DNA of 35,290 nucleotides from Clostridia bacterium (GCA_017461765.1 JAFTXO010000032.1:1-35290), one strand, 5' to 3'; positions 8,672 to 16,402 are shown, numbered from the stretch's first letter. Notes: generated by a model not told the origin, from the sequence alone. Translations and numbers: made by a program.

Positions 8672-10030
8672 ATGCCCGGTTACGCAGATTATAAAAAATT
8701 ATATAAAGAGGAATTTAAAACTCTCTATGAGGAGGGCTTTGATCCCGAAAAATACATAATAAATGATGAAAACAGCGATAGCTTTATGCCCGCTGTTTCA
8801 GAAGCTGAAAAATACCCTGCCACCGATGAATTTTGGAAGCGTCCGTACGAAAATCTTTTGAAGGTTATGAATACTCCGATAAGAGCGGGATATAAATACG
8901 ATGAGCCGAACGACTTTGATGAAATAATGGCAAAAGCGGATAAAGCTCCCGAGCTTTTACCACTTGACGATGAAGAGTATAAGGACAGAATATACGGCGC
9001 TTTTTACGGAAGATGCGCAGGCGTCGTGCTCGGCAAGCCATATGAAATGGGAATGAGCTATAAGCAGATGAGAGAATTTCTCGAAAGCGTAGACGAATAT
9101 CCTATAAACGATTACGGCACATTCCACTCGGAAAAGCTCGACAGATCGTTAAGAGGAGACTGTATTTACAGTACGAAGGGTAACGTAAAATTCGTACAGC
9201 CTGATGATGATATCAACTACACTCTTTTGGGACTCTTGCTCGCAGAAAACAAGGGAACATCGTTTGAAAAATTCGATGTCGGTATGAACTGGCTTAGTAA
9301 TTTTTCATATTTCTGGTGCTGGTGCGCGTCAAGAGTTGCATATTATCATTTGGTAAAGGGCGACACTCCCATCGACGAAATACCGTATAAGCTCAATCCT
9401 TGGAGAGAGTGCATAGACGGTCAGATAAGAACTGATATCTGGGGATATATTTTCCCTGCGGATTATAAAAGTGCGTGTAAATATGCTCACAAGGATTGCT
9501 CACTAAGCTTGACGAAAAACGGCATCTACGGCGGAATGTTTGTAGCGGGCGCACTAAGCGCGGCGCTTTCAAAGGATCCGACTGGTGATAAAATAATCGA
9601 CACAGGGCTTGCCTCTATCCCGAAAGCCTCACGACTTTACGAGGCAGTAACGGACGTGCGCAAATGGTATAACGAAACTAAGGATTGGGAAAAGACCTGT
9701 GCAAAAATATACGAAAAATACGGACATATCCCGTGCGAAGGTACGATAAATAATATGGCTGTTGTTACACTCGGAATTATAGCGGGAGAGCTCGATTATT
9801 CAAAGAGCATCTGTATTGCGAACATGTGCGGAATGGATACCGACTGTAACGCAGGCACTGTAGGAAGTATCATAGGCGCTGCGGTAGGCTTCAAGAATAT
9901 TGATAAAAAGTGGACTGAACCGCTCAACGATACTATAAAGAGCACCATAGCTTCCGTAGGACAGTGTAAGATAAGCGAAATTTGTGAAAGAATAATAAGA
10001 GTAAAGAGAAGAGTTGCAAAAAAAGTTTAA
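8672..10030 (+). CDS. ADP-ribosylglycohydrolase family protein
   Basis: 452 residues. After about 100 family-unlike N-terminal residues, the ADP-ribosyl-GH (DraG/ARH, pfam03747) domain begins at DRIYGAFYGRCAGVVLGKPYE. The metal-ligand motifs are present: QPDDDINYT in the first half and GMDTDCNAGTVGSIIGA near the C-terminus, both supplying Asp ligands for the two magnesium ions. Family members remove ADP-ribose from proteins, or cleave related N- or O-glycosidic bonds. The pairing with a glycosidase-like gene suggests a small-molecule glycoside substrate, which is inference. Ribosome binding site AAAGGAG overlaps the end of the upstream gene. Confidence 0.88.
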   Translation: MPGYADYKKLYKEEFKTLYEEGFDPEKYIINDENSDSFMPAVSEAEKYPATDEFWKRPYENLLKVMNTPIRAGYKYDEPNDFDEIMAKADKAPELLPLDDEEYKDRIYGAFYGRCAGVVLGKPYEMGMSYKQMREFLESVDEYPINDYGTFHSEKLDRSLRGDCIYSTKGNVKFVQPDDDINYTLLGLLLAENKGTSFEKFDVGMNWLSNFSYFWCWCASRVAYYHLVKGDTPIDEIPYKLNPWRECIDGQIRTDIWGYIFPADYKSACKYAHKDCSLSLTKNGIYGGMFVAGALSAALSKDPTGDKIIDTGLASIPKASRLYEAVTDVRKWYNETKDWEKTCAKIYEKYGHIPCEGTINNMAVVTLGIIAGELDYSKSICIANMCGMDTDCNAGTVGSIIGAAVGFKNIDKKWTEPLNDTIKSTIASVGQCKISEICERIIRVKRRVAKKV

Positions 10031-10039
10031 GGATTATAC

Positions 10040-10870
10040 TTGACTATGAAGGAATTGAGATTTAAATTTACAGTAGCCAAAAATATGTTGTTTATTCTCA
10101 CTCATCTGCCTAAGGCAAAGAGGTATATAAGAAAGACAGATACATACACAGACGAGGACCGCTTTATTTTTGCACAGGAGATAATGCACAGAATGAGAAA
10201 ATCCTCAAAGACCGAAACGGATGTATACGGTATGGAAAATCTGCCAAAGGAGAATGGATATATAATGTATTCGAACCACCAAGGCAAATACGACGGAATA
10301 GGTATATTGCTCTCTCAAAATCAGCCCTGCAGAGCACTTTGGCGAAAGGATACGGCAGATAAGTTTGTAGCCCGCGAATGTGCAGGACTTATAATGGCGA
10401 AGCTGATAGATAGTGAGCATGAGCTGTTGAAGGTGCTCAGGATATTGAACGAGATAGCAAACGAAGTAAAGGATGGACATAACTATCTTATATTCCCCGA
10501 GGGCAAATATGAGGAAAATCATAATAATCTTCAGGAATTTAAGCACGGCTGCTTCCGTAGCTCGTTAAAATCAAAAGCGCCTATTGTGCCGATAGCGGTG
10601 TATGATTCGTGGAAATCAATGAATACCCGCAACCTGTTCAAAAAGGTAACGACACAGATCCATTACCTTAAACCTATCTATTACGATGAGTATAAGGATA
10701 TGAACGAAACACAAATAGCCGAGCTTGTAAAATCCCGTATTCAAGCTCGCCTTGATGAGATCGAAAACGGTACGGTAAACGCTAAGCTTTCCCGAAAAAT
10801 AACTTTAAGAGACAGAAAAACAATAAAAAAGTCATCAAAGGAGCTTACAGATAACGAAAGCGCCATATAA
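10040..10870 (+). CDS. 1-acylglycerol-3-phosphate acyltransferase-like (PlsC family) protein
   Basis: 276 residues. The acyltransferase motifs are in order: NHQGKYD (H-x4-D catalytic block), LWRKDTADKF (block II region), FPEGKYEE (block III, normally FPEG) and VPIAVYDSW (block IV). PlsC enzymes acylate lysophosphatidic acid at the membrane in phospholipid synthesis; no membrane helix is obvious, so peripheral association is likely. The N-terminal 60 residues are basic. Start is uncertain: TTG 10040 sits 6 nt after AAGGA, and ATG 10046 is in frame 12 nt after it. It follows the upstream gene by 9 bases and is probably co-transcribed. The C-terminal tail is Lys/Arg-rich. Confidence 0.8.
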   Translation: MTMKELRFKFTVAKNMLFILTHLPKAKRYIRKTDTYTDEDRFIFAQEIMHRMRKSSKTETDVYGMENLPKENGYIMYSNHQGKYDGIGILLSQNQPCRALWRKDTADKFVARECAGLIMAKLIDSEHELLKVLRILNEIANEVKDGHNYLIFPEGKYEENHNNLQEFKHGCFRSSLKSKAPIVPIAVYDSWKSMNTRNLFKKVTTQIHYLKPIYYDEYKDMNETQIAELVKSRIQARLDEIENGTVNAKLSRKITLRDRKTIKKSSKELTDNESAI

Positions 10871-10905
10871 ACAGACATAACAAATTATCGAAGGACAAGG
10901 AAAAT

Positions 10906-11988
10906 ATGGTTATAAAAAATCCAAATCAAACTTTTGACGGATGCGATTTCGTTCTTCAGCTTGATAAGCAGAGAAAGGGAACAAAAATCAAGCTCCTTCA
11001 GCTTACCGATATGCAATTCATCGATTCTACCCAAGCCCGCACTCCCGACCGTCTTCGTCCGGATGAAATAAAGGCGTGGTTACCTGAAAATTTCGAAGCG
11101 CAGGGCGGAAACCAAATAAAATCTCTCGTCGCACAATCAAAGCCCGACCTTATTTTCATAACAGGCGATATAATCTACGGCTCGTTTGACGATAACGGAA
11201 GCGTTTTTGAATGGTATTGCAATTTTATGGACTCACTTGAAATTCCGTGGGCACCTGTGTTCGGAAATCATGATAACGAAAGCAAAAAGGGAGTTAAATG
11301 GCAATGCGACCGCCTTGAAAAAAGTAAATACTGCATTTTCAAACGCGGAAGCGTGTCAGGCAACGGTAATTATACAATAGGCATCGCAATAGAAAACGAG
11401 CTTGTAAGGGTTATTCATATGCTCGATTCAAACGGTTGCGTCAGCGATGACCCCGAGGTAATAAGAGAAATGGGTATTTATCCCGATCAGATAGATCAGG
11501 TAAAGCAGAACACAAGAAAAATAACAGCCGCTCAGAAAAAAGTCGTTCCCGCATTTATGGCGTTTCATATTCCGACAGAGGAATTTGTTGCAGCCGAAAG
11601 AGCAAAGGGCTACGCACAGAACTCTTGGGACTATTATACGATAGGCGTAGAGGTCGAGCAAAAGGATGACGATTTCGGAAGCAAAAGAGAAAAGATCCAC
11701 CCGATAAAAACCGAATTCGACTTTACGGCAGCATTAAAGGAATGTAATGTAGAGGCTGTTTTTGCAGGTCATTGTCATAATGTTAATACCTGTATCACTC
11801 ATAACGGAATAAGGTGGGTGTTTGGACTTAAAACCGCCCAATATGATTACCATATCGCAGGTCAGCTCGGCGGAACTCTTATAACCCTTGAGAACGAAAA
11901 ATTCCACATTATCCATATTCCCGCCCTTGTTAAATGCGCACCCTTTCCCAAAGATATGCGTATCTTTTCGGATTTTTTTGCGGAATAA
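10906..11988 (+). CDS. Calcineurin-like metallophosphoesterase
   Basis: 360 residues. Motifs of the metallophosphoesterase superfamily appear in order: LTDMQF (D-x-Q in place of the common D-x-H), FITGDIIYG, FGNHDNES, MAFHIP and FAGHCHNVN. They supply ligands for a two-metal centre. No signal peptide, so it is probably cytoplasmic, although eukaryotic-like members of this subfamily act on phosphate esters of diverse type. Substrate unknown. Ribosome binding site AAGGA(C)AAGGA precedes ATG 10906. It is last of the four-gene run from 7618, and the bidirectional hairpin at 12005 follows. Confidence 0.85.
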   Translation: MVIKNPNQTFDGCDFVLQLDKQRKGTKIKLLQLTDMQFIDSTQARTPDRLRPDEIKAWLPENFEAQGGNQIKSLVAQSKPDLIFITGDIIYGSFDDNGSVFEWYCNFMDSLEIPWAPVFGNHDNESKKGVKWQCDRLEKSKYCIFKRGSVSGNGNYTIGIAIENELVRVIHMLDSNGCVSDDPEVIREMGIYPDQIDQVKQNTRKITAAQKKVVPAFMAFHIPTEEFVAAERAKGYAQNSWDYYTIGVEVEQKDDDFGSKREKIHPIKTEFDFTAALKECNVEAVFAGHCHNVNTCITHNGIRWVFGLKTAQYDYHIAGQLGGTLITLENEKFHIIHIPALVKCAPFPKDMRIFSDFFAE

Positions 11989-12004
11989 CTTTATAGAATA
12001 AAAA

Positions 12005-12049
12005 TTCGCCAATAATGTGATCTCTCGGATAAATCACACTATTGGCGAA
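12005..12049. terminator. Bidirectional terminator hairpin
   Basis: A 17-bp stem with one mismatch pairs 12005-12021 with 12033-12049 (arms begin TTCGCCAATA and end TATTGGCGAA). It lies between the convergent phosphoesterase and hydroxyacid dehydrogenase genes. Confidence 0.75.
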
Positions 12050-12055
12050 ATCTTT

Positions 12056-13006
12056 TTATAAATTAACGATATTTTTTGGACTTCCGCTTAAAAAATCCTC
12101 TATATTTGAAAGTACCGTGTTAAAGCAACGCGTTCTTGACTCAAACGATCCCCAAGCCATATGAGGAGTAAGAGAAACGTTTTTAAGCCCGTAAAGCGAC
12201 GTGAACGGATGATCCTTCGGAATCGGCTCGGATGAGAAAACATCGCAACCAAGACCGCCGATTTTACCCTCTAAAACCGCATTCGCCGCCGCTTTTTCAT
12301 CCCAAACACCGCCGCGCGCCATATTGATAACGATAGCATCCTTTTTCATCATTGAAAATATGCGCTCGTTTATAAGACCTTTGGTTTCGGGTGTCAAGGG
12401 ACAGTGGATAGATATTATATCGCTTTGCTTAGCAAGGGCTTCAATATCAACACATTCATACTCGCTAATAGGCGTCTTTTTGTTTACGATCACCTTGCAA
12501 CCAAAAGCATCTGCGATCCTTGCAACCGCCTTTCCTATGTTTCCAAAACCGACGATGCCCCAAGTTTTGCCGCAGATCTCGTGATAAACGGGAATAAGAC
12601 AGTTTGCATTTCCTTGCTTTAAATATTCTTGGGAATTGACACACTCCTCGTATTCCTTTAAATGAGTGAAAAGAGAGCATACCATGGAAACCGTCACCTG
12701 AGCCACACACGAGCTTGAATAAGCGGGCGTGTTCGCAACTAAAATCCCGCGCTCCTTGCAGTACTCTGTATCAATATTATCGTAACCCGTGGCAGTTTCA
12801 CAGATCAATTTTAAATTTTGGGCATCGCATAACACTTCCTTCGTCATCTTTATTTTGTTTACGATAACGATATCCGCATTCTTAACGCGCTCCTTTGCTT
12901 CACTTTGCGCAGTTCTTTCGTATTTTATAACAGCGCCGAATTTCTCAGCTCCCGAAAGATCAAGATCATAGCCAAGAGTTGCATAATCGAGAATAACAAT
13001 ATTCAT
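12056..13006 (-). CDS. D-2-hydroxyacid dehydrogenase (NAD-binding)
   Basis: A 316-residue cytosolic reductase that interconverts a 2-oxoacid and a D-2-hydroxyacid. The Rossmann motif WGIVGFGNIGKAVA lies near the middle. The catalytic residues of the family are visible: Arg in NMARGGVWDE, Glu in CDVFSSEP, His in LTPHMAWGS. It resembles hydroxypyruvate/glycerate dehydrogenases, but the substrate is not fixed. Start: ATG 13006 (MNIVILDYATLG) has GAGG 7 nt upstream and begins the conserved domain. An in-frame start 29 codons earlier would run through the preceding gene. It sits 7 bases after the metallopeptidase stop and forms an operon with it. Confidence 0.9.
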   Translation of the reverse strand: MNIVILDYATLGYDLDLSGAEKFGAVIKYERTAQSEAKERVKNADIVIVNKIKMTKEVLCDAQNLKLICETATGYDNIDTEYCKERGILVANTPAYSSSCVAQVTVSMVCSLFTHLKEYEECVNSQEYLKQGNANCLIPVYHEICGKTWGIVGFGNIGKAVARIADAFGCKVIVNKKTPISEYECVDIEALAKQSDIISIHCPLTPETKGLINERIFSMMKKDAIVINMARGGVWDEKAAANAVLEGKIGGLGCDVFSSEPIPKDHPFTSLYGLKNVSLTPHMAWGSFESRTRCFNTVLSNIEDFLSGSPKNIVNL

Positions 13007-13013
13007 AAATACC

Positions 13014-13523
13014 TCATCTAAGTAAATTTTTTCGCTCCTTGTAATCGGGCAAAAATTTTTCAACCAAGCTCCAAAAGCTCCTTGAATGATCAAAATGCTT
13101 TAAATGAGCAAGCTCATGCACGACAACGTAATCAATAGCCTCAATAGGATACAGAGCCAGCCGGCACGAAAAATTTATCCGCTTTTTCGCAGAACAGCTT
13201 CCAAATCTCTTTTTTGCCGAATTTATTGACACTCCTTCGGGATAAAGTTCCATTATCTTAGAAAAATGCTCTAAGCGCGGAAGAATGATCTTTTTTGCCT
13301 CGATCTTGAGATTTTCGATTTCATCCTTAGATAGCTCAGGGAAGCGTTCATTCAAAGCCTTCCTTTTTTCAATGTGATCGCGTATCCAATTTTCGTGGGA
13401 CGAAACGAAGTTTTCGATAATATTCCTCGATACACCGTAAGGAGCGCGAACAATGACCTCGCACTCAGTCGATATCTGTAAGGCGAGAGTTTTTCTTTTT
13501 GAGTAAAAAATTTTGTAATCCAT
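13014..13523 (-). CDS. YgjP/M48-type zinc metallopeptidase-like protein (DUF45)
   Basis: A 169-residue protein of the YgjP-like family (pfam01863). The zinc-peptidase motif VVHELAHLKHFDHS (HExxH-like H-E-L-A-H) is followed by F-W-x-x-V-x-x-x-x-P-D-Y, the usual family ending. RFGSCSAKKRINFSCRLAL also matches the family. In bacteria it is thought to be a SprT-like protease with unknown targets. Start: ATG 13523 (MDYKIFYSK). A more upstream in-frame start at 13568 would lie inside the promoter itself (13530-13558), and the predicted transcription start falls on or next to this ATG, so the mRNA is probably leaderless. First gene of a two-gene operon. Confidence 0.85.
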   Translation of the reverse strand: MDYKIFYSKRKTLALQISTECEVIVRAPYGVSRNIIENFVSSHENWIRDHIEKRKALNERFPELSKDEIENLKIEAKKIILPRLEHFSKIMELYPEGVSINSAKKRFGSCSAKKRINFSCRLALYPIEAIDYVVVHELAHLKHFDHSRSFWSLVEKFLPDYKERKNLLR

Positions 13524-13529
13524 AATAAA

Positions 13530-13558
13530 ATTGTACCACAAAGGACTTTTTTTGTCAA
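13530..13558 (-). promoter_or_regulatory. Sigma-A promoter of the metallopeptidase-dehydrogenase operon
   Basis: On the minus strand, TTGACA (13553-13558), a 17-nt spacer and TACAAT (13530-13535). The +1 expected 6-8 bases downstream falls at about 13522-13524, on the start codon. Confidence 0.8.
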
Positions 13559-13588
13559 TATAACGCAAAAATATACTATATTATGCTA

Positions 13589-13617
13589 TTGCAAATCTTG
13601 CGAATTTATGTTATACT
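13589..13617 (+). promoter_or_regulatory. Sigma-A promoter of smpB
   Basis: TTGCAA (13589-13594), 17 nt, TATACT (13612-13617) with extended TGT. It is divergent from the promoter at 13530. Confidence 0.75.
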
Positions 13618-13648
13618 AATTTAGTAAATAACGAAAGGAGAGGGCAAG

Positions 13649-14116
13649 GTGGAAAAAAACAGCGTAAAAATAATAGCTCAGAACAAAAAAGCATACCACG
13701 ATTATTTCGTAGTCGAAAAGTATGAAGCGGGCGTTGCCCTTTTCGGTACAGAGGTAAAATCGTTAAGAGCAGGGCTTGTAAATTTGAAGGATTCCTTTTG
13801 TAAGATCTACGGGGGAGAGTTGTTTGCCTTGGGTATACACATAAGCCCGTATGAAAAGGGAAATGTCTTTAATAAAGATCCGCTTCGCGAAAAGAAGCTT
13901 CTTATGCACAAAAAAGAGATAATGCGTTTAAACGGCCATGTCGCCAAGGAAGGATATTCGTTAATACCGCTATCTCTGTATTTTTCAGGCTCGCACGTGA
14001 AAATGGAGCTCGGACTCTGTAAAGGTAAAAAGCTTTACGATAAGCGCGACAGTGATGCTAAAAAGAGCGCACAAAGAACTATTGAAAGAACATTTAAAAG
14101 TTCAACGGAGGATTAA
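13649..14116 (+). CDS. smpB: SsrA-binding protein SmpB
   Basis: A 155-residue RNA-binding protein that binds tmRNA and delivers it to stalled ribosomes in trans-translation. The sequence follows the family throughout: NKKAYHDYFV, then the core GTEVKSLRAGLVNLKDSF, HISPYEKGN, DPLREKKLLMHKKEI and the basic C-terminal tail KGKKLYDKRDSDAKK. The start is GTG 13649 after AAGGAG and GAGGG. It heads a run smpB - acyltransferase - ssrA on the same strand, with no separate promoter seen for ssrA. It must serve whichever tmRNA is functional in this cell (see 15040 and 15996). Confidence 0.97.
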   Translation: MEKNSVKIIAQNKKAYHDYFVVEKYEAGVALFGTEVKSLRAGLVNLKDSFCKIYGGELFALGIHISPYEKGNVFNKDPLREKKLLMHKKEIMRLNGHVAKEGYSLIPLSLYFSGSHVKMELGLCKGKKLYDKRDSDAKKSAQRTIERTFKSSTED

Positions 14117-14118
14117 AA

Positions 14119-15009
14119 ATGAGAGAATATCTTTTGAATTTAATGGACATACTTAATTATCCCGATGAATCTAAGCCTTCGCTTATCTCGGCATATGATA
14201 AGATCGTTGCAAACGAAGCTTGTGCAAAGCAGTTTGATGAGCTTATAAAAATATACGAGGCTGACTGTAACTGCAATTATGATGCAATACTTAAACAGTG
14301 CGCGGAAATTGCGAAAGAGGTAGGCGTTCACGAGTATGAAGCACAGCTTCTTATCTTTATGTGCTTCACAAAGCATTTGAAGGAGCTCTATAAGGAACAG
14401 GGCTTGAGCGAAAAGATATGGCTCAACAGTATACTTGACTTGAAATATAAGCTTCTTGAATGTAAAGCCGTAAAAGGAATTTGGGGCTCGTTCGTTGCTT
14501 GGTGGTTCCCTGGATTTTTTAATGTTACAAGATTTGCCCTTGGCAGATTGCAGTTTGAAATTTCCGAATTCGGATATGATTACGAGAAAGACGGCAAAAA
14601 GCTTAAAAAAGGCGATAAGGTAATAAATATCCATATACCAAGAACCCTCACTCCTCTTGATAAGGAAAGCTGTGAGGACGCACTTGAACAGGCTAAGGAA
14701 TTCTTTAAGGATAAGCTTGACGGCGCGCCTATGGCGTTTATTTGTTGCTCTTGGCTTCTTTATCCCGAAAACGATAAGATATTTAATCCAAAATCAAATA
14801 CATACAGATATAAATCATACTTCGATATAATAGCGCAGTTCGATGATAAGCCGGAAAATCCTTATTCTGATATGTGGCGTCTTTTCGATATGGACTATAC
14901 AGGCAATGTAGACGATTATCCCGAGGATTCTTCACTCCGCAGAGCATTTAAGCAATACCTTAAAAACGGCGGAAAAACAGGAGAAGGCTACGGCGTATTC
15001 TTTGCATAA
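14119..15009 (+). CDS. GNAT-like acyltransferase domain protein (NAT_N/GNAT_C type)
   Basis: 296 residues, cytosolic. The C-terminal half carries patterns I know from clostridial acyltransferase-domain proteins of the DUF5596/GNAT_C group: ALGRLQFEISEFGY, a GDKVINIHIPR strand, ESCEDALEQAKEFF and FICCSWLLYPENDKIF. The N-terminal half is all-helical, matching the NAT_N partner domain. Substrate unknown. It starts 3 bases after the smpB stop, with GGAGG across the junction, so it is translated with smpB. It ends 30 bases before host ssrA. Why an acyltransferase sits between smpB and ssrA is not evident. Confidence 0.65.
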   Translation: MREYLLNLMDILNYPDESKPSLISAYDKIVANEACAKQFDELIKIYEADCNCNYDAILKQCAEIAKEVGVHEYEAQLLIFMCFTKHLKELYKEQGLSEKIWLNSILDLKYKLLECKAVKGIWGSFVAWWFPGFFNVTRFALGRLQFEISEFGYDYEKDGKKLKKGDKVINIHIPRTLTPLDKESCEDALEQAKEFFKDKLDGAPMAFICCSWLLYPENDKIFNPKSNTYRYKSYFDIIAQFDDKPENPYSDMWRLFDMDYTGNVDDYPEDSSLRRAFKQYLKNGGKTGEGYGVFFA

Positions 15010-15015
15010 TAATAA

Positions 15016-15033
15016 CCGCGGCAAAAGCCGCGG
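15016..15033 (+). other. GC-rich hairpin before host ssrA
   Basis: A perfect 7-bp stem CCGCGGC / GCCGCGG with an AAAA loop and no T-tract, 7 bases before the tmRNA 5' end. It may mark processing of ssrA out of the smpB transcript, or act as a weak attenuator. Confidence 0.5.
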
Positions 15034-15039
15034 AAATAT

Positions 15040-15431
15040 GGGGATGTAAAGGTTTCGACGGGGATTTTGAGATATGATAAGCGTGGCGGGCTGACTAATC
15101 CCGTAATAATGGTCAATTTTAAATAATAAACGACAACAATAAAGTTGCTATGGCTGCCTAACTAATTGCCCTTCAGGGCGATTAGCGGCAGTGCTGTGGC
15201 TATTACGCCACCCGTTCCTCTTGGGAGCACCTCGACCTAAGACTGAGCGTAACACAGAGGTGAACATGAACCGAGAGTTAGCTCTTGTATCGGTCATGCA
15301 TAAAAGAGCTACCTGAGAATAAGCCTGTCTCTCGGCGTTTTCATAAGGAAATTTTAAAAGAGTGACTACCCACGTAGAAGGTTGTATCAACGGATTTTCG
15401 GACGCGAGTTCGATTCTCGCCGAGGACACCA
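15040..15431 (+). ncRNA. ssrA: Host tmRNA gene, disrupted at its 3' end by element insertion
   Basis: The transfer-messenger RNA rescues stalled ribosomes and tags the nascent peptide. The 5' end GGGGATG (15040-15046) is followed by the conserved GTAAAGGTTTCGACGGGG. The tag reads NDNNKVAMAA (15129-15158) with a TAA stop, and pseudoknot-type stems follow. The T-arm is intact: GCGAG 15404-15408, loop TTCGATT, CTCGC 15416-15420. The acceptor strand is wrong. After C15421 come GAGGAC and ACCA, which cannot pair with GGGGATG and lack the U needed for the G3-U alanine identity pair. The matching strand CATCTCC-ACCA is found at 27969-27979, beyond the element. As it stands the gene is predicted non-functional, even though an ACCA happens to lie at the right place. 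Confidence 0.93.
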
Positions 15432-15446
15432 ACTGTACCTACGTCC
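15420..15446. other. attL: left junction of the integrated element (core CC plus one attP arm)
   Basis: Host sequence ends at the core CC (15420-15421). The element arm 15422-15446 is an imperfect inverted repeat of 27943-27967 (18 of 25 positions match), and similarity continues inward to about 15462 with a 1-nt gap. Both arms share GGTACA/TGTACC. The core position is inferred from best symmetry and could be off by a base or two. Confidence 0.75.
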
Positions 15447-15484
15447 CGAATGCTTAAAGACCAGCATTTTAGGGACGATTTTTT
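15442..15484 (+). terminator. Terminator inside the left element end
   Basis: CGTCCCGAATGC pairs with GCATTTTAGGGACG with a small bulge, followed by ATTTTTT. It overlaps the inner part of the att arm and would end transcription coming from the disrupted host ssrA. Confidence 0.75.
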
Positions 15485-15946
15485 CATTTTCGAGGGCTAA
15501 ACTCCTTGAAGTCCAAGCCCAAACGAAAAAACACCTAATTGTCCTATGCAAGTTCCGTTTCAAACGCTATCTTGTTTGGCTTTCAATACCATATCAAATC
15601 CTTGACTTTCAGGGGAGTTATTCTCCCTGCCTTAAATTTCAAGTGGTTTGGATGGGGTGAGCTAACTTGGGTCTCCCCGAAAGGGGTAAACAGATAAAAG
15701 CTTTGTCTGTCTAAATAAAAAAGCGTTCACGGGGGCGGGAGGGATGCCACAAGCCCGTTTTTGCACCGATTAAAAATTCCCGAAATTTTGGGGTTTTCAA
15801 GGGTGCAAACAGATATACTATACCAAAATCTTAAATTAGTGCTTGATTTGCAAGCGTTCTCCTGTGTCCTGTGAAAATCTTGGGGATTTGGGGAAATTTG
15901 ATAAGAGATTTTAAAAATAAAAATTTTGGCATAAAGAAATATGTTA
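15485..15946. other. About 460-bp noncoding stretch between the two tmRNA genes
   Basis: No gene with a ribosome binding site is seen. It holds several hairpins: CAGGGGAG/TCTCCCTG near 15611-15630, CCCCGAAAGGGG near 15675-15686, and TTTGCACC (15760-15767) with GGTGCAAA (15802-15809). It also holds a G-rich repeat unit (15860-15897) matched at 16440-16478. It could contain an unannotated RNA or be a relic. Confidence 0.4.
15860..15897 (+). repeat. G-rich direct repeat flanking ssrA2, left copy
   Basis: The pattern CTGTGTCCT...TTGGGGATTTGGGGAAA is repeated imperfectly at 16440-16478 on the other side of the second tmRNA gene. Confidence 0.5.
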
Positions 15947-15975
15947 TTGACAAAGTGTCAAGAATAATATATAAT
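15947..15975 (+). promoter_or_regulatory. Perfect consensus promoter of the element tmRNA gene
   Basis: TTGACA (15947-15952), exactly 17 nt, TATAAT (15970-15975). The -35 is half of an inverted repeat TTGACA-AAG-TGTCAA (15947-15961), a possible operator. Expected transcription start is about 15982, leaving a short leader to be trimmed before the tmRNA 5' end at 15996. Confidence 0.9.
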
Positions 15976-15995
15976 TGAAACACAAAATCCTATAT

Positions 15996-16388
15996 GGGAC
16001 TGTAAAGGTTTCGACGGGGATTGTGAGATATGATAAGCGTGGAGGGCTGGCTAACCCCTTATAATGGCTAAACTTAAATAATAAACGACAACAATAAAGT
16101 TGCTATGGCTGCCTAACTAATTGCTCCTTCGGGAGCGATTAGCGGCAGTGCTGTGGTCAATGCACCACCCGTTCCTCCAAGGAGTACCTCGCCCTTGGAC
16201 TGAGCGTAACATTAGAGGTGAACTTGAATTGAGAGTCTTGTCTGTATCAATCAAGCATTAAGACAATACCCAAATAAAAGCCTGTTAATCGGCGTTTTGT
16301 AGGGGAAATTCCAATAGATTAACTGCCCACGGAGAAAGTTATGTCAAGTGATTTTCGGACGCGAGTTCGACTCTCGCCAGTTCCACCA
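15996..16388 (+). ncRNA. ssrA: Second, complete tmRNA gene carried by the element
   Basis: It starts with GGGACTG and ends with CAGTTCC-ACCA. The seven acceptor pairs are complete, with G3 opposite U, the alanine identity pair. The 5' domain (GTAAAGGTTTCGACGGGGATT) and T-arm (GCGAG / TTCGACT / CTCGC) match tmRNA. The tag reads NDNNKVAMAA at 16084-16113, identical to the host copy along with about 50 surrounding bases. The rest differs from the host copy at many positions while helices are kept (for example CCTTCAGGG versus TCCTTCGGGA hairpins), so it is a diverged homologue and not a recent duplicate. Own promoter at 15947, own terminator at 16403. It probably provides the only working tmRNA while the element is integrated. 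Confidence 0.95.
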
Positions 16389-16402
16389 TTTCAATGGAAA
16401 AT

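Noticed and set aside
12056..13006. Assignment as 2-hydroxyglutarate dehydrogenase working with gdhA and the activase in glutamate fermentation
   Set aside because: The pathway idea is attractive, but the genes are far apart and the family motifs do not define the substrate.
13007..13093. Longer N-terminus for the D-2-hydroxyacid dehydrogenase
   Set aside because: It would overlap the upstream gene; ATG 13006 has a good ribosome binding site and starts the conserved domain.
15148..15660. Open frames over the tmRNA genes and noncoding stretch (for example minus strand 15148-15432 and plus strand 15382-15660)
   Set aside because: They overlap tmRNA structure or att sequences and lack ribosome binding sites and protein-like composition.
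15040..16388. Recent tandem duplication of ssrA as the source of two copies
   Set aside because: The copies differ at many helix positions and in their acceptor stems and promoters, and one lies inside the element, so a diverged acquired copy fits better.
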